Of a DNA stretch of 64,000 nucleotides, positions 15,935 through 23,577 are shown in pieces (the first letter of the stretch is position 1; each line of letters opens with the position of its first letter). A program made the translations under genes and the position numbers. Source of the stretch: Janthinobacterium sp. 61. GTDB lineage: Bacteria; Pseudomonadota; Gammaproteobacteria; Burkholderiales; Burkholderiaceae_D. The notes under the pieces were generated by a model that saw only the letters and a list, made by a program, of their open reading frames with translations, searched no databases and had not been told where the DNA came from. The stretch is taken from positions 992,001 to 1,056,000 of the forward strand of contig NZ_PJMQ01000001.1 of the NCBI RefSeq assembly GCF_002846335.1, in the 5' to 3' direction.

Positions 15935-17716
15935 TTATGCGGCTTCGGCGATCAGGCCGGCGCGCGCGGCGACAAAGTCGAACTTGGCCAAGCGGTCGAT
16001 GGCCTCGGCCGCCGTCAGGCCGAACTGTTCGAACAGCACATCGAGGATGTCGCTGTCGGATGGGTAGAGGTCATCGGCAGCGGCGTCGAGGAGGTCAGGC
16101 GATGGCGCTGGGCGGCTCGGCGCCGGGACCGGTGCAGCGGCTGCTGGCGTGCGGCGCGTGGTGATAGGCGCGGTAGATTTGGGCGTCGCCACTTGGGTGA
16201 CCGGCTCGGCGGCACGCTCCGCAGCGATCTGCGAGGCTTGTTCTGCCAGTTGGCGTTGCGTGTCGGCGGCCGTGCGCTCGCGTTCGGCCTGTGCCGCCTC
16301 TGCCGCGAGGCGGTCAGATTCGACCTGTGCCAGGCGGATCGTTTCGGCGGCTGCCTTTTCTGCCTTGACGCGCTCCTCTTCCCGGATCCGTGCCCGCTCG
16401 GCTTCGGCCTTTGCTTCCTCCGCGCGCTTGTGGTCCGCGATGCGGGTGGTGATGATGAGCTGGAAGTCTTCCATTGGCTTGCCGATGATGTTGGCCATGT
16501 CCATGAACAGGAAGCCGTAGGTAGCGGCGTGTTCGCGGCACCAGGCCTGCTTGGCGCGGTAGTCGGCGGCTTGTGTGTTGGCGGCGATCTTGGCATTGGC
16601 CAGCGTGGTGCTGACGGCATCGCGCAGGCTGCCCAGGGTGCGCTTGTTTTTCATGGCGCCTGCAAAATCCGGCTGGGGCTGCTGCAGGCGCAGCGGCGTG
16701 ATTTCGGTTTCGAGCGCGGCGATGTGGGCGGTAAAGGCGTGCCGGCCTTCGTTCAGGATGGTTTCCTTGATCTGTTCCTTGCGGGTTTTCACCAGCTTTT
16801 CCAGTTCCAGGCGCTTAGCGCGGAACTGCGCCTTAATGTGGTCGACCGTGCGCATCACCTCGTCAATGGTAGCGGTCTGTGCCAGGGCAGCAGACTTGGC
16901 CAGTTCCAGCTTGTCTTCCGCTTCGCCGCAATACTTGACGGTGTTTTCGGCATTGGCGAAGTCTTCGTCGGTTTCCAGCTTGGTGTTGATTTTGGCAATG
17001 AACTTCTCGGCGGCGGCCTTGTACGCTACCAAATTGCTGCTGACGACCTTGCCTTCGGTCTGGACGACCAGGGCGGGTAGGGCGGCGATAGGCTCGGCTG
17101 CTGGCTTCTCGGCAATGTCCATCTGTGTGTAATTTGCGACGTCGATATCGAACTGCTCCCAGCCGCCGACAATGCGCGCGAACCAGGCTGTGTCCGGATA
17201 TACCCACATCCAGACCATGTTGTTTTCAGTGCCGTCGGACGTCATGAACAGCCACTTCTCGGCGCCGGTCACCATCAGCTGCTGCTGGACCTGCGGCTGG
17301 TGCTCTTCCGGCAGCTCGTCGGAGCGAACCGACGCCGCCAGCTCTGCATTCCATTGCTTGTGCTCGAAGCCGATGGTTTCGGCCATGTTTAAGCCGTCGC
17401 ACGAGGCGCTTTCGCGGCCCAGCGACAGGGTGGCGGGGTAGAGGTCGTCGCCGATGATGCGCTCGGCGAACGGGCGCGCCAGCGCTTCGACCTCGTGGCC
17501 ATAATCCAGGATGTTTTCCTGTACCCAATCGCTGAATTCCTTGGCCAGGCCTGTCGCCTTCATGCGCACCAGTTCGCTGCGAGTTACCTTCTTCGACAGA
17601 CCCAGCATCGCGGCTGCCTCGCTGGCGCCGTGGTGGTTGAAGCGGAACGCGTGCCAGTCGTCGCTGCCTTGGAGCAGATTGTGGATTTCGCGGGTGAGTG
17701 TGTTTTCGCGTTGCAT
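15935..17716 (-). CDS. YqaJ/lambda-type exonuclease with long coiled-coil C-terminus
   Basis: Residues 1-200 form a YqaJ-like viral recombinase domain: GSDDWHAFRFNHHGASEAAA (entry motif), CDGLNMAETIGFEHKQWNAE (Asp and ExK-type catalytic residues) and HQPQVQQQLMVTG. Such enzymes degrade one strand of dsDNA to give ssDNA for RecT. At 593 residues it is much longer than the usual 200-350. Residues about 235-460 are charged and helical (KRLELEKLVKTRKEQIKETI, RAEEAKAEAERARIREEERV), followed by an Ala/Pro linker and a C-terminal helical tail. Its partner recT lies just upstream, so the two act as an annealing-recombination pair. Confidence 0.88.
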   Translation of the reverse strand: MQRENTLTREIHNLLQGSDDWHAFRFNHHGASEAAAMLGLSKKVTRSELVRMKATGLAKEFSDWVQENILDYGHEVEALARPFAERIIGDDLYPATLSLGRESASCDGLNMAETIGFEHKQWNAELAASVRSDELPEEHQPQVQQQLMVTGAEKWLFMTSDGTENNMVWMWVYPDTAWFARIVGGWEQFDIDVANYTQMDIAEKPAAEPIAALPALVVQTEGKVVSSNLVAYKAAAEKFIAKINTKLETDEDFANAENTVKYCGEAEDKLELAKSAALAQTATIDEVMRTVDHIKAQFRAKRLELEKLVKTRKEQIKETILNEGRHAFTAHIAALETEITPLRLQQPQPDFAGAMKNKRTLGSLRDAVSTTLANAKIAANTQAADYRAKQAWCREHAATYGFLFMDMANIIGKPMEDFQLIITTRIADHKRAEEAKAEAERARIREEERVKAEKAAAETIRLAQVESDRLAAEAAQAERERTAADTQRQLAEQASQIAAERAAEPVTQVATPKSTAPITTRRTPAAAAPVPAPSRPAPSPDLLDAAADDLYPSDSDILDVLFEQFGLTAAEAIDRLAKFDFVAARAGLIAEAA

Positions 17717-17753
17717 GATGTGTCCTCGATGGTTTTATTGTTGGATGTGGCGA

Positions 17754-18692
17754 TTACTCGTTTTCATGCGACCAGCTGTCGATGGTCAGTTTTTGCGCTT
17801 CGGTGAAGGTTGCGCGGGTGCTGAGCATTGCGATCAGCTGCGCCGGCGTTTTCTTCTTACTCAGGATGGTTTGGCGCCATTCCGGCGTTTTTTGCTTGAA
17901 CAGCTCGTCAGTACATTCCGGCAGCTGATCGATGGTGCGATCATCTGCAGCAGGTGCGGCCGGCGTGATGTCGCGCATTTCGCGGTTCGTTTCTTCAAGC
18001 TCGTCGGGCGTATAGACGCCCAAGATCACGTCAGGGGCATACAGCCGGCTCCAGCGCTTCACAGCGAGGTAGGCCAATTGCTGGCGCGGGTCGGTCGCCC
18101 AGAGCGGCGAGTTGCGCACGGTGGCCTGGACCAGCAGCAGTTCGAGATAGCGCGGCTCGCTTTCGCCGCGCAGCGTCGCCCAAATGCGTACGCCGCAACC
18201 TTCTTCGTCTTGCATGGGATAATCCGGCACGCGGTATTGATAAGCTTTTTTGTAGTCTTTATCGCCCGGCTTGCCCTTGGCAGCCGCCTCGCACACGCGC
18301 GTTTTGCCAATGATTTTCTCCCACGTCCCGAACCATTCGTAATTGAACCGGTCGCGGGTGACGCCGCTGGACTGGATGGCCGCGTTCACCAGTTGCCCTT
18401 CGTATCCGAGCGTGCCGTTCACCAGGTGCGTCTTCTGCGCCACTGCGAATGGGTTCATCTTCCACTGCATGGCCTGCATGACGACAGCAGCGCAGTCGGC
18501 AGAGCTTCCTTTCAGGTGATCCGGGATGGTTGAGCGGCCCTTGGCCATGATGTCGGCCAGGCGCATGATGCTATCCATGCTCGCAACATCGAGGATCAGG
18601 GAGGCGCTGCTGGTACTGGCGACGGACAGATCGCCTTGACCGTACTGTGCTGTTTGCAGGGCCGTTTGACCCTCTTGGGTTGCTGCGTTCAT
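17754..18692 (-). CDS. recT: RecT family single-strand annealing protein
   Basis: The 312-residue protein has the RecT core: MDSIMRLADIMAKGRSTIPDHL, CAAVVMQAMQWKMNPFAVAQ, VNGTLGYEGQLVNAAIQSSG, a DPRQQLAYLAVKRWSRLYAP segment and DVILGVYTPDEL. RecT proteins anneal complementary ssDNA produced by the partner exonuclease encoded next in the operon. The C-terminal 90 residues are an acidic, variable tail. The ATG overlaps the stop of a 46-residue frame upstream. Confidence 0.93.
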   Translation of the reverse strand: MNAATQEGQTALQTAQYGQGDLSVASTSSASLILDVASMDSIMRLADIMAKGRSTIPDHLKGSSADCAAVVMQAMQWKMNPFAVAQKTHLVNGTLGYEGQLVNAAIQSSGVTRDRFNYEWFGTWEKIIGKTRVCEAAAKGKPGDKDYKKAYQYRVPDYPMQDEEGCGVRIWATLRGESEPRYLELLLVQATVRNSPLWATDPRQQLAYLAVKRWSRLYAPDVILGVYTPDELEETNREMRDITPAAPAADDRTIDQLPECTDELFKQKTPEWRQTILSKKKTPAQLIAMLSTRATFTEAQKLTIDSWSHENE

Positions 18693-18829
18693 GACTTTTT
18701 CCTTGTGAGTTTTATGATTTCCGACTTCAACAGCGCCAGGCGGACGGCGTAGACGATGGCGTGGCCGGCATGCCAGTTGCGCAGGGCCTGGCTGGCCACG
18801 TCCACCACGGCTTGGCTTACGATGTCCAC
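18689..18829 (-). CDS. small hypothetical protein ahead of recT
   Basis: Forty-six residues run from a GTG preceded by GGGAGGCGCA. The sequence starts MDIVSQAVVDVASQALRNWH and ends with a basic tail (KSEIIKLTRKKS). It is probably one amphipathic or short membrane-associated helix. The stop overlaps the recT ATG (ATGA), which supports translation. Confidence 0.55.
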   Translation of the reverse strand: MDIVSQAVVDVASQALRNWHAGHAIVYAVRLALLKSEIIKLTRKKS

Positions 18830-19050
18830 TGCGCCTCCCGGTGGGCGCGGCCCAGGCGCTTGACGCGCGCAGCGGATTCGTCCAGGTCGATTAGCGCTTC
18901 GATCTGCGCGGTGATCAGTTCCTTGCGCATTTCTTCAAGCCCTGCCAGCTCGCGGCGCACGCCGGCCAGGCGCATCTTGTTCATGTGGTGCTGGTGCTGC
19001 GCCTGGTAGTGGCGGTGGGCGGCCAGCAGGCGGTGGAAGAGGGCGATCAT
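18817..19050 (-). CDS. hypothetical helical phage protein
   Basis: The 77-residue product begins MIALFHRLLAAHRHYQAQHQ. It is almost entirely helical and charged (RRELAGLEEMRKELITAQIE, SAARVKRLGRAHREA). The ATG overlaps the stop of the upstream small frame. Coiled-coil or DNA-associated roles are possible but not shown. Confidence 0.6.
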   Translation of the reverse strand: MIALFHRLLAAHRHYQAQHQHHMNKMRLAGVRRELAGLEEMRKELITAQIEALIDLDESAARVKRLGRAHREAQWTS

Positions 19051-19178
19051 GGGCGCACCATCGCAGTCACACCCAGGGCGCCATTGTCGTAAGCCGCGTC
19101 CTGCAGGGCGCCCAGGTCGCCAATGGCGGGATAGCTGTGCATTCCTTCGGCAGTGCGGATGGTGATGATGTAGCTCAC
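19047..19178 (-). CDS. small hypothetical protein
   Basis: Forty-three residues start at a GTG with AGGGAG 6 bases upstream: MSYIITIRTAEGMHSYPAIG, then DLGALQDAAYDNGALGVTAM. The stop overlaps the next ATG. The sequence resembles short phage proteins predicted to form one beta hairpin and a helix. Unknown function. Confidence 0.6.
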   Translation of the reverse strand: MSYIITIRTAEGMHSYPAIGDLGALQDAAYDNGALGVTAMVRP

Positions 19179-19399
19179 GATGCGCTCCCTTCACGTCCAG
19201 CCAGCAGCACGCGGATGCCGTTGCGTGCGGTCGTGGCCTTGGGTCCGTAGCAGGCGCCGGCCGGGATATGGTCGGTTGCGTCCAGGCAGCCGCTGTTCAG
19301 CGCCGATTCGACGCCAGCGTCCTGGTGGGCAAAGGCGAGGGCGGCAGACACGGCCAGGCGGGACTGGCGTCCGGCGGTGACATTGCGGGCGGCGATCAT
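19175..19399 (-). CDS. hypothetical phage protein
   Basis: I start this 74-residue product at MIAARNVTAGRQSRLAVSAA because that ATG overlaps the stop of the upstream gene. The C-terminal part (CYGPKATTARNGIRVLLAGR) has no known domain. It is linked by short overlaps to both neighbours. Confidence 0.55.
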   Translation of the reverse strand: MIAARNVTAGRQSRLAVSAALAFAHQDAGVESALNSGCLDATDHIPAGACYGPKATTARNGIRVLLAGREGSAS

Positions 19400-19641
19400 T
19401 TGGCGCGCTCCGCAAGCATGGCGTCGGCCATGTTGTATGCCTCGCTTGCCGTGAGCGTCCAATGGTCTTCTTCTGGATACTCGAGCGCCCAGTTATATGC
19501 TGCCGGCAGAGCTTTTGCGGCAAAGTAGTCGCGCAGCGTCATGCCTTCCGCGAGGCGTTGCGCCAGGCCTACTGTGCCTGGCTGGTGCGCGGCAAAAGGG
19601 TCATGCACTGGAAACGCTGGCCCGCCTGTGTTTTTGCTCAT
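19396..19641 (-). CDS. phage protein of the GGPAFP/MTLRDYFAAKA family
   Basis: The 81-residue protein has NTGGPAFPVHD at the N-terminus, the invariant GMTLRDYFAAKALPAAY block and an ending EAYNMADAMLAERAK. All three are diagnostic of a widespread small phage protein family with no known function. A ribosome site (AAGGAGCGGGAC) precedes the ATG. Confidence 0.8.
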   Translation of the reverse strand: MSKNTGGPAFPVHDPFAAHQPGTVGLAQRLAEGMTLRDYFAAKALPAAYNWALEYPEEDHWTLTASEAYNMADAMLAERAK

Positions 19642-19718
19642 GTCCCGCTCCTTTGGTTAATTGGCTGTTGACGACCCGGTCAATTCGTCGGGCGTGTGAT
19701 TCCTGCGGCTGGTGGGCC

Positions 19719-19827
19719 GCCAACAAAGCAAGGGGCTGGTCACAAACCCAGCTGCTTCAAGGCCGGTCTTCGCTTTTGCTGCGCGACGATCGAGGCGAAG
19801 TTCACGCCCGTCCCTTGCTTTGTTGGC
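19719..19827. repeat. long inverted repeat with nested hairpin between early genes
   Basis: GCCAACAAAGCAAGGG at 19719-19734 is perfectly complementary to 19812-19827, with a 77-base loop. The loop contains another complementary pair (CTTCGC ... GCGAAG). The element occupies the 234-base gap upstream of the 19641 gene in the leftward operon, with no convincing reading frame inside. It could be an RNA structure controlling the operon or a small mobile hairpin. Confidence 0.6.
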
Positions 19828-19875
19828 CGCCGGTTACGCCGGCGAAACGGGCCAGGGCGACTGACCGGACTGAAA

Positions 19876-20055
19876 TTAGGCTGCCGACACCTGCGAAGGG
19901 CGAAAGCGCTGGCTTTGCGTCGAGCCGTCCAGCAGCACTTCCAGGAAGTCCCCACGGGCGCCCGGATGCGTCTTCACGAACTTGCCCGGGCGCGGCAGCG
20001 GCTCGGTTTTCGTGCCCTTCACATTTACCTTCTGGTTTTCTTTGAAATTCGACAT
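19876..20055 (-). CDS. small hypothetical early protein
   Basis: Fifty-nine residues start at an ATG with AAGGAAAT upstream: MSNFKENQKVNVKGTKTEPL, then PGKFVKTHPGARGDFLEVLL and a short tail. It reads like a small beta-barrel (SH3-like) protein. Other frames over this DNA are longer but Arg/Pro-rich and lack ribosome sites, so I prefer this one. Confidence 0.6.
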   Translation of the reverse strand: MSNFKENQKVNVKGTKTEPLPRPGKFVKTHPGARGDFLEVLLDGSTQSQRFRPSQVSAA

Positions 20056-20182
20056 GCTGTATTTCCTTCAAGGTTGGTTGCGGCGCCGGGCTTCCCCGGG
20101 CGCCTGATCCTCACGAAGATCAATCGGGGCATGCTGATCCCACAGGGCATTTATCCGGCCTGCCGGCCTGTCCCGCCTTGAA

Positions 20183-20449
20183 CTACGGCGCGGGCGACCG
20201 CTGATCTTGTTTGGCCAGCTCGACCAGGTGGCCGACCTCCTTGCCGTAGAAGGTGTTGCAGGGCGAGGCCATGCGTGCATCCGTCAGGGCCATGGCATGC
20301 GCCACACTTTTGTTGCGGGCGCGGACCTTGTTGCGGTACGTGCCGTCCGTGAAGCGAATCGTGACGTCGAAATGAAAGCGCGGGGCTGGCGCCTGGTGCT
20401 GCGCCAGTTCAGCTTGCAGTTGGGCGGCGTCGTGGTCGCGGGCGCTCAC
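20183..20449 (-). CDS. hypothetical phage protein
   Basis: The 88-residue product has an Ala/Gln-rich N-terminus. It then has RFHFDVTIRFTDGTYRNKVR, ARNKSVAHAMALTDARMASP and FYGKEVGHLVEL, a pattern seen in small early phage proteins without known function. The ATG overlaps the stop of the next gene upstream. Confidence 0.62.
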   Translation of the reverse strand: MSARDHDAAQLQAELAQHQAPAPRFHFDVTIRFTDGTYRNKVRARNKSVAHAMALTDARMASPCNTFYGKEVGHLVELAKQDQRSPAP

Positions 20450-20664
20450 GCTGCAACCTTCGAAAACTCGCCGACAGCGTCCTCGACAGACCAGTCCGAG
20501 GCGAACAGTTCGTCAGCGAGTTCCAGTGCTGTCGCATCGAGCTTGAATTCCAGCAGCGCTTCAAGAACCGTCACCCAGCGGGCGAAGGCGCGTTCTAGTG
20601 CAAAGTCGCTGCAAGCCTCGGCGCTGCGGAAGCTGCGGACATTGGCGATGATGTCTGTGTGCAT
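20446..20664 (-). CDS. small acidic hypothetical protein
   Basis: Seventy-two residues, strongly acidic and helical (ACSDFALERAFARWVTVLEA, DATALELADELFASDWSVED). GGAGACC lies upstream of the ATG. The composition recalls DNA-mimic or inhibitor proteins of early phage operons, but there is no specific match. Confidence 0.6.
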   Translation of the reverse strand: MHTDIIANVRSFRSAEACSDFALERAFARWVTVLEALLEFKLDATALELADELFASDWSVEDAVGEFSKVAA

Positions 20665-20687
20665 GGTCTCCTCCAGTGAGTGATGGA

Positions 20688-20777
20688 CTAGCCGTGCGCT
20701 TCGACGTGCACCACCGGCATTACTTCGCCGGCGGCAATCAGGGCTGCTTCAAGGGCTTTCAGTTCGGCTGGCGACAT
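20688..20777 (-). CDS. 29-residue first gene of the leftward operon
   Basis: A short frame (MSPAELKALEAALIAAGEVM and nine more residues) follows CCGGAG with 6-base spacing. It lies about 27 bases downstream of the predicted start of the leftward transcript. It may be a leader peptide. Confidence 0.45.
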   Translation of the reverse strand: MSPAELKALEAALIAAGEVMPVVHVEAHG

Positions 20778-20803
20778 AGTTTGCTCCGGTGTTTGTTGTT
20801 GGA

Positions 20804-20851
20804 TAAATGAACTATAGCAATTTGCTTTCAGCATAGCAAGAGCAATTTGCT
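20804..20851 (-). promoter_or_regulatory. leftward early promoter with two operator palindromes (PL/OL)
   Basis: On the minus strand TTGCTA and TATAGT are separated by 17 bases, a good sigma-70 promoter. It would start a transcript near 20804 into the leftward operon. Two copies of AGCAATTTGCT, a hyphenated palindrome, lie at 20816-20826 and 20841-20851. They overlap the -10 and the -35 regions, centre to centre 25 bases apart. The same motif with the same spacing controls the rightward promoter, so both are probably bound by the repressor encoded at 22723-23493 and by Cro. Confidence 0.8.
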
Positions 20852-20881
20852 TTTATCTTTTTGAATTCCTGTAAAATGTTT

Positions 20882-21160
20882 CAGTCGCCGGAAATTTCAG
20901 GCGACTGGAAGCCCGAACCAAATCTCGCCGGGTTGTGCAAGTCCAGATAGATGGAGCTGGTACCGCCTCCCACTACCCAAGGGGCAACCAGCGAAACGAG
21001 CAAGGCGTGTAGGGCGGCAAGAAGGCGTGGATTGGCCGCAGGCGTGGGTGATAGAGGGCAGAGCGCCAATTGACGGGAGCCGGAAACGGCCGAACGTCTG
21101 CCCTGTGAAACGCGTCCCTGGATACTCAGCAGAAATGTGGTACTTCACGGAGTAAAGTTT
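20882..21160 (+). ncRNA. candidate structured RNA beside the left operator
   Basis: Within a 530-base stretch lacking a convincing gene there are strong hairpins. CAGTCGCC (20882-20889) pairs with GGCGACTG (20900-20907). AGGGCAGA (from about 21056) pairs with TCTGCCCT (to about 21107) and encloses GCCG-GAAA-CGGC. A short TACT ... AGTA pair follows near 21134. Minus-strand open frames across it are Pro/Arg-rich and look non-coding. A plausible -10 (TAAAAT, 20872-20877) lies just upstream on the plus strand. Its class is unknown to me and the strand is inferred. Confidence 0.4.
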
Positions 21161-21410
21161 ATTGCTTGACTAATGGAAAGTGCTGTTCTCGGTCCCGAAG
21201 CATAGGGCATAGAAAAAAACGCAGTGCTCTGGACCTTGAAGACCAAGGTCAAGAGCTAACTTCAAGAGCAAGTTAACGATTTTTGAGTACCTTTTAGAGC
21301 GGAAAACATAGTGGAAAATAATTTGGTCCCGATGGGACAAAAAAAATCCCCGACTGGCGGGGAGGTTGCAGAGCTATTGAATGCTGATGATGGCAGTCAT
21401 CTTGACATGA

Positions 21411-21671
21411 TTATGATGCCGTGTACTCCATCCAAGGAATCCGCGATGGGTCCACGTTTGCAAGGAATTGCACCAGATCTTTTCGACCCTGATACTGGAA
21501 TCTGCCGCGGGAATCTTGCGACGCCAGAACAATTGGCGCGCCTGGGAAATATGGTTGGAAAGCTCTCATTGCGTCCTGTGCCGCGATCTGACTTTGCATA
21601 GCGCTCGGTTTAACGACAACGATGGCAAAGGTTACATTCTGCTCTTTAATTAAAGCTCCTTGAAATTTCAT
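21411..21671 (-). CDS. hypothetical phage protein
   Basis: Eighty-six residues from an ATG with GAAAGGTAAGA upstream. MKFQGALIKEQNVTFAIVVV is followed by PYFPGAPIVLASQDSRGRFQ, then VQFLANVDPSRIPWMEYT. I recognise this as a small family recurrent in Burkholderiales phages and genomes, function unknown. It lies between the lipoprotein gene and the left operator and may belong to the lysogenic transcript. A plus-strand frame over the same DNA is judged a shadow. Confidence 0.7.
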   Translation of the reverse strand: MKFQGALIKEQNVTFAIVVVKPSAMQSQIAAQDAMRAFQPYFPGAPIVLASQDSRGRFQYQGRKDLVQFLANVDPSRIPWMEYTAS

Positions 21672-21873
21672 TCTTACCTTTCGTAGTAAATGGATGCGCC
21701 CACAGCAGGGAAGCAATAGGGCGCACATCATTGTAGTGAAATTGATAAGTTGAATTATCACGAAAGGTAACACGGGCGTGGATTGGCGAACTACATGCTT
21801 AAGCTGGAAATCGAGGACTGACTGCGTGTCAGCACCTAACCAGCCAGCCCATCGCATGGTGCGCTGCTGGTGC

Positions 21874-21905
21874 CCGGCATAAAAAAACCCGCGCGCGGCT
21901 GGCTG
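21874..21905 (-). terminator. possible terminator after the lipoprotein gene
   Basis: Read on the minus strand, a GC-rich self-complementary block (CCGCGCGCGG) is followed by a run of seven T. It lies just after the stop of the lipoprotein gene. The stem is short, so efficiency is uncertain. Confidence 0.4.
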
Positions 21906-21910
21906 ATGGC

Positions 21911-22720
21911 CTAATCAAGATGCTTTAGAGTCTTAAAAGTAAGGCCCAAATTAGTTGCCTTGAGCACTTCAAATCTGGCCCCCTTAAAGCCGATAACGCG
22001 CCCTTCTCCCAGATCGTACTTTAGGTCCTGACTAAACGCGGGTCGAGCAAGGTCATTTTGATACTCTCGATAAACGAGAGAAATCACGTTTTTGGACACT
22101 CCGGTGTAGATCAATTCTTTCTTCTGATTGTCAGGGGAGATTTCGACCATATCTGATACTTTTTCAAAAATTATGGGCATCGTAGGTTTGTCAACAAAGG
22201 CATGGGTTTGTGTTCTTGGCGACCAAAATACCAGTACCGCTTCGGACGCATTCTTCGGAACGAAAATTCCTGCTCGACTTTTCTCACGGGAATTGACTGT
22301 TGGCAGGGTTCTGTAGGCATTCTCAGAGGCAAAAAATGAGCCATTTAGATCTTCGCCGATTTTTCTTAGTGTCCCAGATGGAATATCTAAGCGAACTAGC
22401 ACACCGTTATTGCGCGTTTCATGAGTCAGGTCATTTGGTAATTTTATCGCTTGAGTAGATAGCGAATAACGTCGCGATATCAATGTATTTCCCAACTCCG
22501 TGGTTATTACTTGATCCAGTGAGGGGCTATTTTCAACGCTAAAGACTCCGGGTTTAAGGTTGATTGTATGTTGCTCAAGTGTGGTGCGCTGCACAGCTAT
22601 AGGTCCACCCGGTTCGATATTCGGACTTGCGCAGCCGATAATAACGGATGCCAGTGCTAATGCGCTAAAAGTTTTTCTCACCTGAATCCCAATCGTAGAC
22701 TTAATGAATAACAACCACAT
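21911..22720 (-). CDS. prophage lipoprotein encoded directly after the repressor
   Basis: The product (about 269 residues from the ATG at 22720) has a basic/hydrophobic N-terminus and a lipobox (ALALASVIIGCAS), predicting signal peptidase II processing and membrane anchoring at the cysteine. The mature part is beta-rich (NGVLVRLDIPSGTL, AGIFVPKNASEAVLVFW, ELIYTGVSKNVISLVYREY) with no recognised domain. A GTG at 22681 is an alternative start. It begins 3 bases after the repressor stop, so it should be co-transcribed with it in lysogens. That position is typical of lysogenic-conversion or superinfection-exclusion genes. GC content is lower than in neighbouring genes, suggesting recent acquisition. 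Confidence 0.75.
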   Translation of the reverse strand: MWLLFIKSTIGIQVRKTFSALALASVIIGCASPNIEPGGPIAVQRTTLEQHTINLKPGVFSVENSPSLDQVITTELGNTLISRRYSLSTQAIKLPNDLTHETRNNGVLVRLDIPSGTLRKIGEDLNGSFFASENAYRTLPTVNSREKSRAGIFVPKNASEAVLVFWSPRTQTHAFVDKPTMPIIFEKVSDMVEISPDNQKKELIYTGVSKNVISLVYREYQNDLARPAFSQDLKYDLGEGRVIGFKGARFEVLKATNLGLTFKTLKHLD

Positions 22721-22722
22721 TT

Positions 22723-23493
22723 CTATAGTCGATCCTTGAAATTGCGCGCCTCGAACCGCACTATGCGCCCAACAATAATGCAATCACCTCCACGGCAAAG
22801 CCTTCTCGCGTATTGCGGGTCGCCATTTTCGGAGGTCATGTACCACTCGCGCCCCTCATATTTTAGGCGCTTAATGACGGACTCGCCATTGAAATTAATG
22901 GCGTAGACGCCTCCACTTATTTTTTTATTATCGGCGATATTTACCACGGCGATATCGCCCTGGTACAGCAGGGGTTGCATGCTATCACCTCGCACTTTGA
23001 CTGCAATCAGACAGTGCGGGACATAATCATTTTCCTCGACCCACTGCAATGGTACATCTAATGTGCCGCCATCTTCAAAGTCTTGCTCCACTTCAAATCC
23101 CATGATCCCGGCCTGCAGGTGCATTGTGACGAGTTTGATGGGAATCGTCGCAGGGCTGGATTCGCCTACCGTAACGCGGCGGGCGCCTGGCAATAGAGGG
23201 TGGGCAGGGGAGGTAGACACGGGATCGCCGTGATCTTGAGGGACATCCTCAATCTGGTCGCTGCCGTGGTTAGCATCCATCCAACCCTCCGGTTTGCCGC
23301 AGCCGGCTTCCAGCTTGCGAGCCAACTTATCGCCCACTCCGCGCGCGGTGCCGGTGGATGACTTCGCACTATTCAATATTTGACTGAGATACATGGGGGC
23401 TGTGGCTGCGCGTTGCGCCACGGCGTCCGCTGTCCTGAATTCTTTGACGAGCGTTCGGAGATTTTCGATGCGGATTTCTTTAGATGTAGCCAT
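22723..23493 (-). CDS. LexA-like (S24) phage repressor
   Basis: The 256-residue protein has an N-terminal helix-turn-helix region (ENLRTLVKEFRTADAVAQRA, MYLSQILNSA). A Pro/Gly-rich linker follows, then a C-terminal S24 self-cleaving domain: a likely Ala-Gly cleavage site in MHLQAGIMGF, the serine in VKVRGDSMQPLLYQGDIAVV, and the lysine in GESVIKRLKYEG. RecA-stimulated cleavage after DNA damage would induce the prophage. I chose ATG 23493 (MATSKEIRIE); an upstream in-frame ATG would lie inside the operator region. It is divergent from cro across three operator-like sites. Confidence 0.92.
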   Translation of the reverse strand: MATSKEIRIENLRTLVKEFRTADAVAQRAATAPMYLSQILNSAKSSTGTARGVGDKLARKLEAGCGKPEGWMDANHGSDQIEDVPQDHGDPVSTSPAHPLLPGARRVTVGESSPATIPIKLVTMHLQAGIMGFEVEQDFEDGGTLDVPLQWVEENDYVPHCLIAVKVRGDSMQPLLYQGDIAVVNIADNKKISGGVYAINFNGESVIKRLKYEGREWYMTSENGDPQYARRLCRGGDCIIVGRIVRFEARNFKDRL

Positions 23494-23506
23494 AGGGACA
23501 TTTAAT

Positions 23507-23571
23507 AGCAAAACGCTTTATATAGGAATATGCAAATTGCTATTGCCAGAGTAAAAGCAAATTGCTATAGT
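23507..23571 (+). promoter_or_regulatory. rightward early promoter and operators (PR/OR)
   Basis: On the plus strand TTGCCA and TATAGT (23566-23571) are 17 bases apart. Operator-like palindromes lie at 23531-23541 (TGCAAATTGCT) and 23556-23566 (AGCAAATTGCT), 25 bases apart as at the left operator. A degenerate copy (AGCAAAACGCT) lies at 23507-23517 in the leader of the repressor gene. This gives a lambda-like arrangement of two strong sites over PR and one weak site near the repressor start. The predicted PR start is 0-1 base before the cro ATG, so the first message may be leaderless. Confidence 0.8.
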
Positions 23572-23577
23572 GAGGTC

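Noticed and set aside
21311..21601. Plus-strand frame starting at a GTG between the left operator and the lipoprotein gene
   Set aside because: The minus-strand frame over the same DNA has a good ribosome site and a recognisable family pattern; the plus frame has neither.
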